A stretch of 64,000 bases of DNA, taken from NCBI RefSeq assembly GCF_000698555.1, contig NZ_JFHE01000004.1, positions 1-64,000 on the forward strand, written 5' to 3'. The DNA is from Caballeronia grimmiae. Lineage in GTDB: Bacteria; Pseudomonadota; Gammaproteobacteria; Burkholderiales; Burkholderiaceae. The notes under the pieces are model-generated. The model searched no databases. It was not told the origin of the DNA and was given only the letters and a program-made list of their open reading frames with translations. This document shows, piece after piece, positions 9,573 through 19,348 of the stretch. Positions within the stretch are counted from its first letter, which is position 1, and every line of letters starts with the position of its first letter. Both the position numbers and the translations under genes were made by a program.

Positions 9573-9601
9573 AAAAAAAGCCCGGCGCGATGGCCGGGCT
9601 T
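9573..9601 (-). terminator. Intrinsic terminator of the efflux operon (also copied at 9068-9096 and 8563-8591)
   Basis: A 9-bp perfect stem AAGCCCGGC / GCCGGGCTT with a 6-nt loop is followed on the minus strand by seven T. It lies 30 bp after the oprB stop. The two upstream duplicates carry the same terminator at 505-bp intervals, giving three in series. Confidence 0.9.
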
Positions 9602-9631
9602 CGACTTACTGATGAGGCGCAGGAATGTAGA

Positions 9632-11152
9632 TCATCCCGCTGCCGCAGGCGACGATGCCGTCTGCGGTGCGCTTGCCGATCCGACATCGGCGGGCGCGTC
9701 CGCGGGGCGCGGCTGATCGCCGGTATGCTCGATCCACCCGCCGCCGAGCGCCTGATACAGCGTGACCAGATTGGCCAGCCGTTCGGTGCGCGCGGTGATG
9801 AGCGTCTGCTGCACGGAGTACAAGTCCTGCTGCGCGGTCAGCACGCCGAGATAGCTGTCGACGCCTTGCCGGTAACGCATCGTCGACAAGTCCAGACGAC
9901 GCTGTTGCGCGGCGGTATCGCGTTCCAGCGCCTGGATTTGCTGATCGTAGGTGCCGCGTGCGGCGAGGCCATCGGCGACATCGCGGAAGGCGGATTGAAT
10001 CGCCTTCTCGTACTGCGCGATCTGGATGTTCTTCTGGATGTTCGCCAGATCGAGATTCGCCTGATTCTGCCCGCCCTGGAAGATCGGCAGCGTGATCGTC
10101 GGCGCGAAGCTCCATGCAGCGGAACCCGGCTTGAAGAGACCGCCGAGCGTCGGGCTGAGCGTGCCGAAGCTGCCCGTCAGCGAAATGCTCGGGAAGAACG
10201 CCGCCCGCGCCGCACCGATGTTCGCGTTCGCCGCCAGCAGGTTCTGCTCCGCCTCCATGATGTCCGGGCGACGCGTCAGCAGATTGGACGGCAAGCCGGC
10301 CGGAATATCGGTCAGCAGGTCCTGTTCGTTCAGCGGCATGCCGGCCGGCAGATCGTCCGGAAGCGGTTCGCCGAGCAACAGCACGAGCGCGTTCACTGCC
10401 TGCGCCCGCGCACGCTGCTGCGCCTGATAGTTCGCCGCTGCCGTCTCGACCACCGTCTGCGACTGGCTCAGATCGAGTTCGGACGCGGTGCCGTTGTCGA
10501 ACTGCAGCTTGACGATGTTGTACGACTCCTGCGCCGTCTTCAGCGTCTGCTCGGTGACCTGCAGCAGATCATCCGCTTGCAGCACTTGCAGATACTGCGC
10601 GGCAACCTGCGAGATCAGCGAAATCTCGAACGCCTTGCGGGCATACGCCGTCGAGAAATACTGCGCGAGCGCCTGATCCCGCAAGCTCTGCACGCGGCCG
10701 AACAGATCGATCTCCCACGACGCATTCAGGCCAACGGAATACGTGTTCGAAATGGTCCGGTCGAAGAACGACAGATTGCGCGGCGTGCGCTGCTTCGACT
10801 GATCGGCCTGCGCGTTGATCGCCGGGAACAGCTCCGAACGCACGATTCGATACTGCGCCTGCGCCGCCTGAATATTCAGCACCGACGCGCGCAGATCGCG
10901 GTTGTTCTTCAGCGCGATATCGATGAGCCGCTGCAGCCGCGCATCGACGAAAAAGTCACGCCAGCCGATCTCCGCGCCCGAGACGCCCTGCGCAGTGCGC
11001 GCACCCTCGCCCGCGCCCGGCTGCGTCGCGTAGACGCCGCCGGTCGGAAACGTCGTCGACACGGGCGCGGCGGGGCGCTCGTACTTCGGCTCCATCGTGC
11101 AGCCCGTCGCCAGAATCGCGACGGCCGCCGCCATCAAAGAAAGTCTACGCAT
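9632..11152 (-). CDS. oprB: RND efflux outer membrane factor lipoprotein (OprB/OprM-like)
   Basis: This 506-residue outer-membrane channel partners the RND pump encoded just upstream, exporting drugs or signal molecules across the outer membrane. The start at 11152 is chosen because AAGGA lies 7 bp before it and it gives a clean lipoprotein signal MRRLSL...LATGC with acylated Cys at residue 18. The two internally repeated TolC-type modules are seen (LDLSQSQTVVETAAANYQAQ and RYRQGVDSYLGVLTAQQDLYS). The C-terminus has a Pro/Ala-rich tail. It is the third gene of the bpeAB-oprB type operon, separated from bpeB by 1 bp. Its 3' end has been duplicated downstream. Confidence 0.93.
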   Translation of the reverse strand: MRRLSLMAAAVAILATGCTMEPKYERPAAPVSTTFPTGGVYATQPGAGEGARTAQGVSGAEIGWRDFFVDARLQRLIDIALKNNRDLRASVLNIQAAQAQYRIVRSELFPAINAQADQSKQRTPRNLSFFDRTISNTYSVGLNASWEIDLFGRVQSLRDQALAQYFSTAYARKAFEISLISQVAAQYLQVLQADDLLQVTEQTLKTAQESYNIVKLQFDNGTASELDLSQSQTVVETAAANYQAQQRARAQAVNALVLLLGEPLPDDLPAGMPLNEQDLLTDIPAGLPSNLLTRRPDIMEAEQNLLAANANIGAARAAFFPSISLTGSFGTLSPTLGGLFKPGSAAWSFAPTITLPIFQGGQNQANLDLANIQKNIQIAQYEKAIQSAFRDVADGLAARGTYDQQIQALERDTAAQQRRLDLSTMRYRQGVDSYLGVLTAQQDLYSVQQTLITARTERLANLVTLYQALGGGWIEHTGDQPRPADAPADVGSASAPQTASSPAAAG

Positions 11153-11153
11153 G

Positions 11154-14100
11154 TCAGTGTCCTTCGTTGCCATCGCGCGAATGCTGCTCGTCGGGATGGT
11201 GCTGCTGGTAGTGCTCCAGCGCGACTTCCGGGTTTTCCTTGTCGCCGCTGAACTGCGCGCGGATCACGACGAAGAACATCGGCACCATGAAGATCGCGAG
11301 GAAGGTCGCCGTCAGCATCCCGCCGATCACGCCCGTACCAATCGCGTGCTGGCTTGCCGAGCCCGCGCCGTTGCTGATCGCAAGCGGCATCACGCCGAGA
11401 ATGAACGCGAGCGACGTCATCAGAATCGGACGCAAGCGCAGGCGGGCTGCTTCCATCGCTGCTTCGATCGGACCCATCTTTTCCGATATCTGCAGCTCCC
11501 GCGCAAACTCGACGATCAGAATCGCGTTCTTCGCCGACAAGCCGACGGTCGTCAGCAGGCCGACCTGGAAGAACACGTCGTTCTCCAGCCCGCGCAGCGT
11601 CACGGCAAGCAGCGCGCCGATCACGCCGAGCGGCACCACCATGATGACCGAGAACGGAATCGACCAGCTTTCATATAGCGCCGCGAGACACAGGAACACG
11701 ACGAGGATCGAGATGCCGTACAGAATCGGCGCCTGCGAACCGGACTGGATTTCCTGATACGACAAGCCCGTCCATTCGAAGCCGATGCCTGCCGGCAGCT
11801 TCGCCGCGAGCGCTTCCATCGCCTGCATCGCCTGGCCGGTGGACTTGCCGGGAGCCGCCGCGCCCTGGATTTCGACCGACGAAATACCGTTGTAGCGCTC
11901 GAGCTTCGGTGAGCCGTAAGTCCAGTTGCCGGTGGCGAACGCGGAGAACGGCACCATGCCGCCCGATCCGTTGCGAACGTACCAGTCGCTCAGATTTTCC
12001 GGCGTCATGCGGAATGGCGCGTCGCCCTGCAGGTACACCTTCTTGATCCGGCTATCCGTATCGAGGAAGTTGTTCACATACGCCGATGCCCACGCGATCG
12101 AGAACGTCTGGTCGATCGCTACAGCCGTCACGCCGAGCGCCAGCGCCTTCTCGCGATCGATGTTCACCTTGAACTGCGGCGTATCGTTCAGGCCGTTCGG
12201 ACGCACCTGCGCAAGCGACGGATCCTTCGCGGCCATGCCCAGCAACTGGTTACGCGCGTTCATCAGCGCTTCGTGGCCCACGCCCGCACGATCCTGCAGT
12301 TCGAAGTCGAAGCCCGCTGCCGTGCCGAGTTCGGGAATCGACGGCGGATTGACCGGGAACACCACCGCGTTCTTGTAGCCGGAGAAGCGCCCGAACAGCC
12401 GGCCGACCAGCGCCTGCACCTTCTGGTCGCCCTTCTGGCGCTGCGCGTAGTCCTTCATCCGCACGAACACGAGACCCGCGTTCTGGCCACGCCCCGCGAA
12501 GCTGAAACCGTTGACCGTGAACGTCGATTCGACGATCGACTTTTCGTCGTTCAGCAGGTAGTCCGACACGTCCTTCAGCGCGCGCGCCGTGGTCTCCTGC
12601 GTCGAGCCGGCCGGCGTCTGCACCAGTACGAACATCGTGCCCTGGTCTTCATCCGGCAGGAACGACTTGGGCAGCTTCACGAACAGCAAGCCCACCGCGA
12701 CGATCACGACCAGATAGATCAGCAGCCACCGTCCCGAACGCCTGATGACGTGATAGACGCCCGAATGGTATTTGTCGCGGCTCTTGTCGAAGGTGCGGTT
12801 GAACCAGCCGAAGAAGCCCTTCTTCTGTTCGTGATGACCCTGTGGAATCGGCTTCAGGATCGTCGCGCAAAGCGCCGGCGTCAGAATCAGCGCGGTCAGC
12901 ACGGACAGCACCATCGCGGAGACGATCGTCAGCGAGAACTGCCGATAGATCGCGCCGACCGAGCCGCCCGACAGCGCCACCGGCACGAACACCGCCGACA
13001 GCACGAGCGCCACGCCCACCAGCGCGCCGGTGATCTGGCCCATCGCCTTGCGCGTCGCCTCGCGTGGCGGCAAGCCCTCCTCCGCCATCACCCGCTCGAC
13101 GTTCTCCACGACCACGATCGCATCGTCCACCAACAGACCGATCGCGAGCACGAGACCGAACATCGACAGCGTATTGATCGAGAAGCCCACCGCCCCCATG
13201 ATCGCGAACGTGCCGAGCAGAACGACCGGCACCGCGATGGTCGGAATCAGCGTCGCGCGCAGGTTCTGCAGGAACAGATACATCACGAGGAACACCAGCA
13301 CGATGCCTTCGATCAGCGTCTTGACCACGTCCTCGATCGACAGCCGCACGAACGGCGTCGTGTCATACGGGTACTTCACGACGAGCCCGTGCGGGAAGTA
13401 CTTCGACAACTCGTCGATCTTCTGACGCACGGCCTTCGCGGTCGCGAGCGCGTTCGCGCCGGTTGCGAGCTGAATGCCGAAGCCCGCCGCGGGCTGGCCG
13501 CTGTACTTCGTGTCGAAGTTGTAGTTCTCGCCGCCCAGCTCGATGCGCGCCACGTCCTTCAGGCGCACTTGCGAGCCGTCCTGATTCACCTTCAGCAGCA
13601 CATTGCCGAATTGCTCGGGCGTGGAAAGCAGCGTCGCTTCGGTGATGGTCGCCTGCAGCATCTGCCCCGGCACCGACGGCGTGCCGCCCAGCGAACCGCC
13701 CGCGACCTGAACGTTCTGCGCCTGCAGCGCGGCCTGGACATCGACCGGCGTGAGGCCGAAATTGTTGAGCTTGTTGGCGTTGAGCCAGATCCGCATCGCG
13801 TATTGCGAGCCGAACAGCGTGACCGTGCCGACGCCGTCGAGACGGCTGACCGGATCCTGAATGTGCGACGCCACGTAGTTCGCGAGGTCGTACTTGGACA
13901 TGCTGCCGTCTTCCGACACGAACGCGAGCACCAGCAGGAAGCTGTTGCTCGACTTCGTGACCTTGGTGCCGAGCTGCTGCACGACTTGCGGCAGAAGCGG
14001 CGTCGCGAGCTGCAGCTTGTTCTGCACCTGCACCTGCGCGATATCCGGATTCGTGCCTGGCGCGAACGTCAGCGTGATGGTGGCGGTGCCGGAGTCATCC

Positions 14101-14345
14101 GAAGTCGACGACAGATACAGCAAGTGGTCGAGACCGCTCATCTGCTGCTCGATCACCTGCGTCACGGTGTTTTCGACCGTTTTCGCCGAAGCGCCCGGAT
14201 ACGTCGCGCTGATCTGCACGCCCGGCGGCGCGATGGTCGGATACTGCGCGACCGGCAACGTGAAGATGGACGCGACACCCGCGAGCATCAGAACGATGGC
14301 GATCACCCACGCGAAAATCGGGCGATCGATGAAGAACTTTGCCAT
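11154..14345 (-). CDS. bpeB: RND multidrug efflux permease, HAE1 family (BpeB/MexB-like)
   Basis: This 1063-residue inner-membrane proton/drug antiporter works with the adaptor and outer membrane factor of the same operon. It is full length for the HAE1 family and starts with the diagnostic [17 protein letters not shown]. The proton-relay aspartates in TM4 are present ([17 protein letters not shown]), and the two large periplasmic loops and 12 membrane segments follow the AcrB plan. The C-terminus FVVIRAQF and a His-rich tail are intact. GGAG precedes the ATG, 18 bp after bpeA. The bpe naming rests on the operon layout with a divergent TetR regulator as in Burkholderia BpeAB-OprB; AmrB-like function is an alternative. 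Confidence 0.95.
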   Translation of the reverse strand: MAKFFIDRPIFAWVIAIVLMLAGVASIFTLPVAQYPTIAPPGVQISATYPGASAKTVENTVTQVIEQQMSGLDHLLYLSSTSDDSGTATITLTFAPGTNPDIAQVQVQNKLQLATPLLPQVVQQLGTKVTKSSNSFLLVLAFVSEDGSMSKYDLANYVASHIQDPVSRLDGVGTVTLFGSQYAMRIWLNANKLNNFGLTPVDVQAALQAQNVQVAGGSLGGTPSVPGQMLQATITEATLLSTPEQFGNVLLKVNQDGSQVRLKDVARIELGGENYNFDTKYSGQPAAGFGIQLATGANALATAKAVRQKIDELSKYFPHGLVVKYPYDTTPFVRLSIEDVVKTLIEGIVLVFLVMYLFLQNLRATLIPTIAVPVVLLGTFAIMGAVGFSINTLSMFGLVLAIGLLVDDAIVVVENVERVMAEEGLPPREATRKAMGQITGALVGVALVLSAVFVPVALSGGSVGAIYRQFSLTIVSAMVLSVLTALILTPALCATILKPIPQGHHEQKKGFFGWFNRTFDKSRDKYHSGVYHVIRRSGRWLLIYLVVIVAVGLLFVKLPKSFLPDEDQGTMFVLVQTPAGSTQETTARALKDVSDYLLNDEKSIVESTFTVNGFSFAGRGQNAGLVFVRMKDYAQRQKGDQKVQALVGRLFGRFSGYKNAVVFPVNPPSIPELGTAAGFDFELQDRAGVGHEALMNARNQLLGMAAKDPSLAQVRPNGLNDTPQFKVNIDREKALALGVTAVAIDQTFSIAWASAYVNNFLDTDSRIKKVYLQGDAPFRMTPENLSDWYVRNGSGGMVPFSAFATGNWTYGSPKLERYNGISSVEIQGAAAPGKSTGQAMQAMEALAAKLPAGIGFEWTGLSYQEIQSGSQAPILYGISILVVFLCLAALYESWSIPFSVIMVVPLGVIGALLAVTLRGLENDVFFQVGLLTTVGLSAKNAILIVEFARELQISEKMGPIEAAMEAARLRLRPILMTSLAFILGVMPLAISNGAGSASQHAIGTGVIGGMLTATFLAIFMVPMFFVVIRAQFSGDKENPEVALEHYQQHHPDEQHSRDGNEGH

Positions 14346-14363
14346 GAGGCGGGCTCCTGGTTG

Positions 14364-15593
14364 TTACGCGCCCGAGGCAGCAGATGCGGGTTGAGCGGAC
14401 GACGCGGCTTGTGCGGCTTGCGCATCGCTCGCCTGCGAGGCTCCCCCGGCCGTTGCCGGCAGTTGCGCGGGCACGACCTTCACTTCCGCACCCGGACGGA
14501 CCTTGTCGACGCCCTGCACGATCACGCGGTCACCCGCCTTGAGGCCGCTTTCGACGACCCAGTTCTGCCCGTAGGTGCCGGACGTGACGAGCTGGCGCAG
14601 CATGACCTTGTTGTCGTCGCCGACGACGAGCGCGGTCGGCGTGCCCTTCTGGTCATGCGTGATGCCGATCTGCGGCACGACGAGCGCGCTCGGATTCACG
14701 CCCTCTTCGATGCGCCCGCGCACGAACATGCCCGGCAACAGCACGCGGTCCTTGTTCTGGAAGATCGCGCGGACCGTGACGGAGCCGGTGGTCGGATCGA
14801 CGGTGACATCGGTGAATTGCAGCTTGCCCTTCTCCGAATAGATGCGGCCGTCTTCCAGCACAAGCGAGACCTTCGCGGCGTTCGGGCCGCTCGTCGTCAG
14901 ACGCCCTTCCTGAATCTGGCGACGCAGCTTGAGGCCATCGAGACTCGACTGCGTGAGATCGACGTATGTGGGATCGAGCTGCTGTACGGTCGCCAACAGC
15001 GTCGCCTGGCTCGCCTGCACGTAGGCACCCGGCGTGACCTGCGAGATGCCGACCTGACCCGTCACCGGCGAGACGACGTCGGTATAGCCGAGGTTGATCT
15101 GCGCGGCATCGACGGCGGCCTTGCCGGCTGCCACGTCCGCTGCGGCCTGGCCTTGCGAGGCGACGGCGTTGTCGTAGTCCTGCTTGCTGACGGCGTTCGC
15201 GGCGACGAGCACCTTGTAGCGATTCGCCTGCGCGGTCGTCGACGCGAGATTCGCCTGCGCCTTCGCAAGCGATGCCTTCGCATTGTTCAACTGGGCGATG
15301 TACGGCGCCGGGTCGATCTTGTAGAGCCGCTGACCCGCCTTGACGATGCTGCCTTCGGTGAATTCACGGCGCAGCACGACGCCGTCGACGCGCGCCCGCA
15401 CCTGGGCGACGAGATACGCGCTCGTGCGGCCCGGCAGTTCGGCCGTGACCGGCACGGCGGTCGGCTGGACCGTCACGACGCCGACTTCGGGCGTCTGCGG
15501 CGGCGGGGCCGATTGTTTTTGCCCGCATGCCGCCAGCAGCATGGCAGCCGTTGCGGCACTCACGAGGTGATAGGGAACCCTTTCGAAGCGCAT
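14364..15593 (-). CDS. bpeA: RND efflux periplasmic adaptor lipoprotein (BpeA/MexA-like)
   Basis: This 409-residue membrane-fusion protein bridges the RND pump and the outer membrane channel. The start at 15593 gives a lipoprotein signal ending LLAAC with lipidated Cys23; an upstream in-frame extension lacks support. A lipoyl/barrel-sandwich region (VRARVDGVVLRREFTEGS and VVSPVTGQVGISQVTPG) encloses an alpha-helical hairpin rich in Ala, Gln and Lys. The tail after about residue 385 is low-complexity Ala/Ser. It is the first gene of the operon, reading from the promoter and operator at 15806-15835. Confidence 0.94.
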   Translation of the reverse strand: MRFERVPYHLVSAATAAMLLAACGQKQSAPPPQTPEVGVVTVQPTAVPVTAELPGRTSAYLVAQVRARVDGVVLRREFTEGSIVKAGQRLYKIDPAPYIAQLNNAKASLAKAQANLASTTAQANRYKVLVAANAVSKQDYDNAVASQGQAAADVAAGKAAVDAAQINLGYTDVVSPVTGQVGISQVTPGAYVQASQATLLATVQQLDPTYVDLTQSSLDGLKLRRQIQEGRLTTSGPNAAKVSLVLEDGRIYSEKGKLQFTDVTVDPTTGSVTVRAIFQNKDRVLLPGMFVRGRIEEGVNPSALVVPQIGITHDQKGTPTALVVGDDNKVMLRQLVTSGTYGQNWVVESGLKAGDRVIVQGVDKVRPGAEVKVVPAQLPATAGGASQASDAQAAQAASSAQPASAASGA

Positions 15594-15805
15594 GGAGCGA
15601 CCTCTTTGTAACTGGTAGCGAAAAAAACGCGTGCTTCTCAACAACAAGAAGCAACTCGTCGCCTCAATGCCGACGCGCGCATCTGTGAGCCCTCGGACCG
15701 CGACCTTGGCTGAAGCCGCTGGCGCCGCTGGCGGATCTGAACATCGGTGGTGACGAAAGTTGACCGGTAAGCAGTTGCATCGGTCCTGTCGTCGTGTGGG
15801 GTGGT

Positions 15806-15835
15806 ATTATAAATACATTCACGAACGAATGTAAA
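15806..15835 (-). promoter_or_regulatory. Promoter of bpeA-bpeB-oprB with overlapping TetR-type operator
   Basis: On the minus strand, -35 TTTACA (15830-15835) and -10 TATAAT (15806-15811) are separated by 18 bp. A near-perfect inverted repeat TACATTC-N6-GAATGTA (15814-15833) fills the spacer, exactly where a TetR/AcrR-class repressor would block RNA polymerase. The divergent bpeR gene begins 134 bp away. The rest of the 15594-15968 interval shows no gene. Confidence 0.8.
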
Positions 15836-15968
15836 AATCCGCTACTGGGCGGATTACTGCCGTAACAATCATCCGCTGCATCGGGCTTGACGAGCCCAAA
15901 TGCTTCCTGTCAATCCTTTCGCACTATCCGCCGGCGCGCTGCCGCCAGCGGCTGCTGTCACTACGAAC

Positions 15969-16613
15969 ATGGTCAGACGAACCAAGGAAGAAGCGCAGGA
16001 GACGCGCAACCGCATTCTGGACGCCGCCGAACGCGTTTTCTATGGAAAAGGCGTATCGCGGACGTCGCTTGCGGACATTGCGCAGGCGGCGGGCGTGACG
16101 CGCGGCGCGATCTACTGGCACTTCGCGAACAAGGGAGACCTCTTCAACGCGATGTTCGACCGCAGCCTGCTGCCGCTCGACGAGCTAATCGAAGCGACGC
16201 TCGACGGCAAGGAGCCGGACCCGCTCGCGCACATCCGCGAGATTTTCGTCTGGTGCATGCGCAACATCACCGCCGACGAACACCGCCGCCGCGTGTTCGA
16301 CATCCTGTTTCTGAAATGCGAGTTCGTCGAAGAGATGGGGCCGGTCCGCGAGCGTCACCAGAACAACATGCGCGACGGACGGGAACGCATCGAGCGCGCG
16401 CTGCGCAACGCCATCGACAAACAGCAGTTGCCTGCCGCGCTCGACACGCGCCGCGCCACCACGCTGCTGCATGCGCTGTTCACCGGCATCCTGCACGACT
16501 CGCTGATGCTGCCGGAAAGCGTCGATCCCGCACAGGATTCGGAAGCGCTGATCGACGCGTGCTTCGACGCGCTGCGCTCCAGTCCCGCTCTATTGATGCC
16601 CGCGAGCGCGTGA
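15969..16613 (+). CDS. bpeR: TetR/AcrR-family repressor of the efflux operon (BpeR-like)
   Basis: This 214-residue DNA-binding repressor is transcribed divergently from the RND operon. The start at 15969 (MVRRTKEEAQ) matches the family; an open frame extends upstream but codes for an atypical Pro/Ala stretch. The N-terminal helix-turn-helix is clear: RNRILDAAERVFYGKGVSRTS then LADIAQAAGVTRGAIYWHF, roughly residues 12-55. The C-terminal ligand domain follows the AcrR/TtgR pattern. The operator found at 15814-15833 is its likely target, giving autoregulation and repression of efflux that is relieved by inducing drugs. Confidence 0.92.
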   Translation: MVRRTKEEAQETRNRILDAAERVFYGKGVSRTSLADIAQAAGVTRGAIYWHFANKGDLFNAMFDRSLLPLDELIEATLDGKEPDPLAHIREIFVWCMRNITADEHRRRVFDILFLKCEFVEEMGPVRERHQNNMRDGRERIERALRNAIDKQQLPAALDTRRATTLLHALFTGILHDSLMLPESVDPAQDSEALIDACFDALRSSPALLMPASA

Positions 16614-16629
16614 CGCTGAAAGGCTTCGT

Positions 16630-17250
16630 TCAGCGCTCGCCGAAACGCGCGCGCTGATTTGACGCGTAGATGTTGTCGCGTGCGGGCGGCTCGGCGGTTT
16701 CGAGTGCGGCGATCCATTCGTCCGTGGTCAGCACGGCGGCGAACCGCGACTGCATCACCACCGTGAACACGCGATGAATCTCTTCGGCGCTCGCGCGGCC
16801 CGCCCGGTTCTCATACGGCACGGCGCCGGTCGCATCGACGAGAAATTCCACCGAGAAGCCCGCGTGGACGGCATGACGGACGGTGGAATCGTCGCAATTG
16901 TGGGTCATGTAGCCGGCGATCACGATGGTGTCGATGTCGTGCGCCGCAAGCCATTCGGCGAGATCGGTGCCTGCAAACGCACTCGGCAGCGACTTTTCGA
17001 CGTAGTGCGCGCGCGGGCGTTCGGCCACCGATTCATGCAGTTCCGCCATCGCTGAACCGCGAGCGAAAATCGGCGCGGCGGCGGGCGCGAAGTTCTGCAC
17101 GACGACGATCGGCACGCCGTGGGCGTCGGCGGCATCCATCGCGCGGCCGATATTGGCGAGCGACACGTTCACATCGGGATATTCGATCGGCAGGTTGCCG
17201 GTGACGTATTCGTTCTGCACGTCGATGACGATCAGGGCGCGGCGGGGCAT
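16630..17250 (-). CDS. Isochorismatase-family cysteine hydrolase
   Basis: This 206-residue cytosolic hydrolase has the isochorismatase/nicotinamidase fold. The catalytic triad can be read as Asp10 (ALIVIDVQN), Lys86 (HYVEKSLPSAF) and Cys119 (GYMTHNCDDST). The start MPRRALIVID at 17250 is preferred over an upstream in-frame ATG because the family begins with this beta strand. Members hydrolyse amides or vinyl ethers, including nicotinamide, ureidoacrylate, N-carbamoyl compounds and streptothricin; the substrate here cannot be assigned. It stands alone, convergent with bpeR. Confidence 0.85.
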   Translation of the reverse strand: MPRRALIVIDVQNEYVTGNLPIEYPDVNVSLANIGRAMDAADAHGVPIVVVQNFAPAAAPIFARGSAMAELHESVAERPRAHYVEKSLPSAFAGTDLAEWLAAHDIDTIVIAGYMTHNCDDSTVRHAVHAGFSVEFLVDATGAVPYENRAGRASAEEIHRVFTVVMQSRFAAVLTTDEWIAALETAEPPARDNIYASNQRARFGER

Positions 17251-17992
17251 GAGTGGTCCTTGAGCGGTGAAACGGAGACTGTAGCGTCGATTCAAAATCA
17301 GCGCCGGTTCGACGGTGGAGTCCCGGTTGTGCCGATGCAGCGCGCGTCAGTCGGGCGCAACGCTGCTGCAGCGATCGTAATAAATCGCTCCGCGCCTCGA
17401 CGATGAGTCGTGCCGCGCGGTTTCATCTCCCCTCTTCCGCCGCTGCTGATTCAGACACCCTTCTCGGAATCAAACATGCCCTCTTGCTGGCCAAGCGGCT
17501 TGGCGGCACTTATGGCGACGGTTGTTCTCTTCGGCGCGCTCTTGGCCGAGCTTTGATCCCAATTGGCAAAGCAAGGCGACAGCGCGCGGCGCATATCGAC
17601 GTTCGCCAGAATCCTGATCGGGGTTTTTCTGCTACTGGCACTAACGAATGGTGCGTGGAAGCGTTATCAGAAAGCCGAACGCCGGAGGGAGAGCGTATCG
17701 TTCATCTCCGGGACGTCTGAAGCCGACGGCGGTTTCTGCACAGTCAGATAAAGAATGCGGCTACACCTTTATCGCACCTCCAATATCAAACTGCTCGCGG
17801 AACCCGCTTATTTTTGCTGCCGGGAAAGCAGAGCTTTACTGGACGCCCGACTTCCTGATGTATGGATTCGTCGCAAAACAACGGCGCAATCGCGCTGCCG
17901 CCGACGCGGCTCGATCGGCTCATGGTGCTGTTTCGATAAGAACCGCAGCCGCTTCGAATGAACGGCCCGAACTCGAATCCGATCGCGTTTCC
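17251..17992. other. Long gene-poor interval with possible decayed small membrane ORF
   Basis: No gene with recognisable similarity. In one plus-strand frame a short ORF at 17476-17553 (MPSCWPSG..., hydrophobic) stops at TGA, then the same frame continues at 17563-17751 with another hydrophobic helix (ARILIGVFLLLALTNGAW) and a basic tail. This could be one small membrane protein broken by a nonsense codon, two small peptides, or chance. Base composition drops toward AT around 17740-17870, unlike the flanks, which would fit decayed or acquired DNA. Confidence 0.4.
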
Positions 17993-18802
17993 TTATTGCA
18001 GCCCCGCCCGCGGCGCAAAGAACACCAGCGCCGCGATACAAACCAGCATCGCTGCCCACGCCCAGCCCGGCAATCCCAGCGGATGCGGATCATGCCGATG
18101 CTCCCGCTCATGCGCCCCCAACGCATGCGCGCCCAGCCGATGCCGCAGCACGCCGCTCGCGGCGGCATCGCCGGATGCGTGATGCATCGCGCGCGCCGTC
18201 GCTCCCGTGCGACGCGAGAACGCCGCCGACATCCCGCCCGGCCGCAAGAACACATGACGGCGCGTGCGCTCGCCTGCCGCGCGCATCGACGGCAAGCCAT
18301 GCTTCGCGCGCACGACTTCGCAGAATTCCGCGAAAAAGTCGTCGGCGCATTCGCGCAGCGCATTTTCGATCTGGCGCGGCGGCAAACCGGCGAGCGGCCC
18401 CGTGACCGTCGCCCAGACCGTGTACTCGATCCACGTGGCGCGGCCGTCGTCCTCCGCATTCAGCGCGACGGCAATCTGCCCGCGCAACGAGCCGACGCCC
18501 TCGCTGCGCGCCTTGAAACTGAGCGTGCGGGCGCAGCCGTCTTCGTCCGCGCGGTCGTGCGAGTGCGAGTGCGGCTCGACGCTGCCGCCCTGCCGCGTGC
18601 GCCCCGCCGGATGCGCCCGCACCTCGTACCGCGCCCGCAGCGCGCCGAGCGGTACGACGAGCGTCAGCGCGTATTCGCCGGCCGGCGTGCGTGCAAAGGA
18701 CTCGCAGTTTTCGAGGCTCGCCCGCAGTAACGCGAGGTCGCAGAGCGCCTCCCGGACGTGCGCCGGGTCGAGCGGCACGCGCAACGCTTCCGTGACTTCC
18801 AT
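17993..18802 (-). CDS. CoxG-like SRPBCC domain protein with C-terminal membrane anchor
   Basis: A 269-residue protein that resembles carbon monoxide dehydrogenase subunit G (CoxG). The N-terminal 150 or so residues form a START/SRPBCC lipid- or cofactor-binding fold (MEVTEALRVPLDPAHVREALCD; RGQIAVALNAEDDGRATWIEY; TVTGPLAGLPPRQIENAL). A linker follows, then a single hydrophobic helix near residues 245-267 (PGWAWAAMLVCIAALVFFA) that would anchor it to the membrane. CoxG helps recruit CoxDE to the membrane and, in some bacteria, extracts menaquinone. No cox structural genes are in the window, so its role is unknown. GGAGGG precedes the start. Confidence 0.8.
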   Translation of the reverse strand: MEVTEALRVPLDPAHVREALCDLALLRASLENCESFARTPAGEYALTLVVPLGALRARYEVRAHPAGRTRQGGSVEPHSHSHDRADEDGCARTLSFKARSEGVGSLRGQIAVALNAEDDGRATWIEYTVWATVTGPLAGLPPRQIENALRECADDFFAEFCEVVRAKHGLPSMRAAGERTRRHVFLRPGGMSAAFSRRTGATARAMHHASGDAAASGVLRHRLGAHALGAHEREHRHDPHPLGLPGWAWAAMLVCIAALVFFAPRAGLQ

Positions 18803-18907
18803 CCGACCCTCCGGGGACGAAAAACGCCTGACGCTGGCTTGCGTTCGCTGTCGATTTCTTTCGCTTGTTTTGGCACGCCGGCGAACGCGCGTCTGTGCGG
18901 CGGCTCG

Positions 18908-19282
18908 CTAAGAAGTCACGTCGATGCGATCGACCCGCGATGGGTAAAACGCCAGATAGCCCTTGATGACAGCCACGGCGTCGAGCGGGTTTTCGTAACT
19001 CCAGACGGCGTTTTCGACCGGACCGTCCTCGGTGAGCAGATGGTAGTAGGTGGCATCGCCCTTGAACGGGCAGTGCGACGTGTGAATCGAGCGTTCGAGC
19101 CGAGCCATGTTGACGTCGGCGCGCGGAAAATAGTAAACGTTCTCGTGCCCCGTTTCGCTCAGCGTGAGGGCTGCATGCGTGTCGGCGAAGGTGACGCCCT
19201 GGTGGATCACGCGGCAGCGCCGGGCGTTCGGCAAAATCTCGATGCGGTGCGTCGCTTGCCCGTCGTTCAGATCCGTGCTCAT
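18908..19282 (-). CDS. DUF427 domain-containing protein
   Basis: This 124-residue protein has the DUF427 pattern: RVIHQGVTFADTHAALTLSE, then VYYFPRADVN, HCPFKGDATYYHL, and AVWSYENPLDAV. These small soluble proteins are widespread and their biochemical role is not established. The start at 19282 (MSTDLNDGQ) is chosen because the family's conserved part begins about 10 residues later. A longer upstream frame crosses the preceding gene's terminator and is rejected. Confidence 0.88.
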   Translation of the reverse strand: MSTDLNDGQATHRIEILPNARRCRVIHQGVTFADTHAALTLSETGHENVYYFPRADVNMARLERSIHTSHCPFKGDATYYHLLTEDGPVENAVWSYENPLDAVAVIKGYLAFYPSRVDRIDVTS

Positions 19283-19348
19283 CGTGCTGTCCTCCGCGCT
19301 GCGGTTCAGAGAGTCGCGAGGCGCGCCGTGCGCCCCGTCACAGGTCAC

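Larger units (their letters stand above)
8501..10015. repeat. Three tandem 505-bp units duplicating the oprB 3' end, terminator and spacer
   Basis: Units are 8501-9005, 9006-9510 and 9511-10015. Each holds (left to right) a 62-bp spacer, an intrinsic terminator, and about 380 bp of the oprB 3' coding end. Units 1 and 2 appear identical. Unit 3 is part of the intact gene and differs from them at four positions near 9911-9980. In units 1 and 2 the left part matches the intact gene while the right part carries the alleles of the paralogue remnant, with the switch inside about 45 bp of shared sequence. This is the pattern expected from unequal crossing-over between the intact gene and the adjacent remnant. 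A sequencing assembly artefact is possible. Confidence 0.9.

Noticed and set aside
8501..10015. Repeats considered as a CRISPR array or mobile element
   Set aside because: Units are 505 bp, not 25-40 bp with unique spacers, and contain gene 3' ends. No inverted ends, target duplication or transposase is present.
12273..15611. 1112-residue open frame antisense to the RND pump and adaptor
   Set aside because: It mirrors the complementary strand of two clear genes, is made of Arg/His/Asp-rich low-complexity sequence and has no RBS. It is an artefact of GC-rich codon bias.
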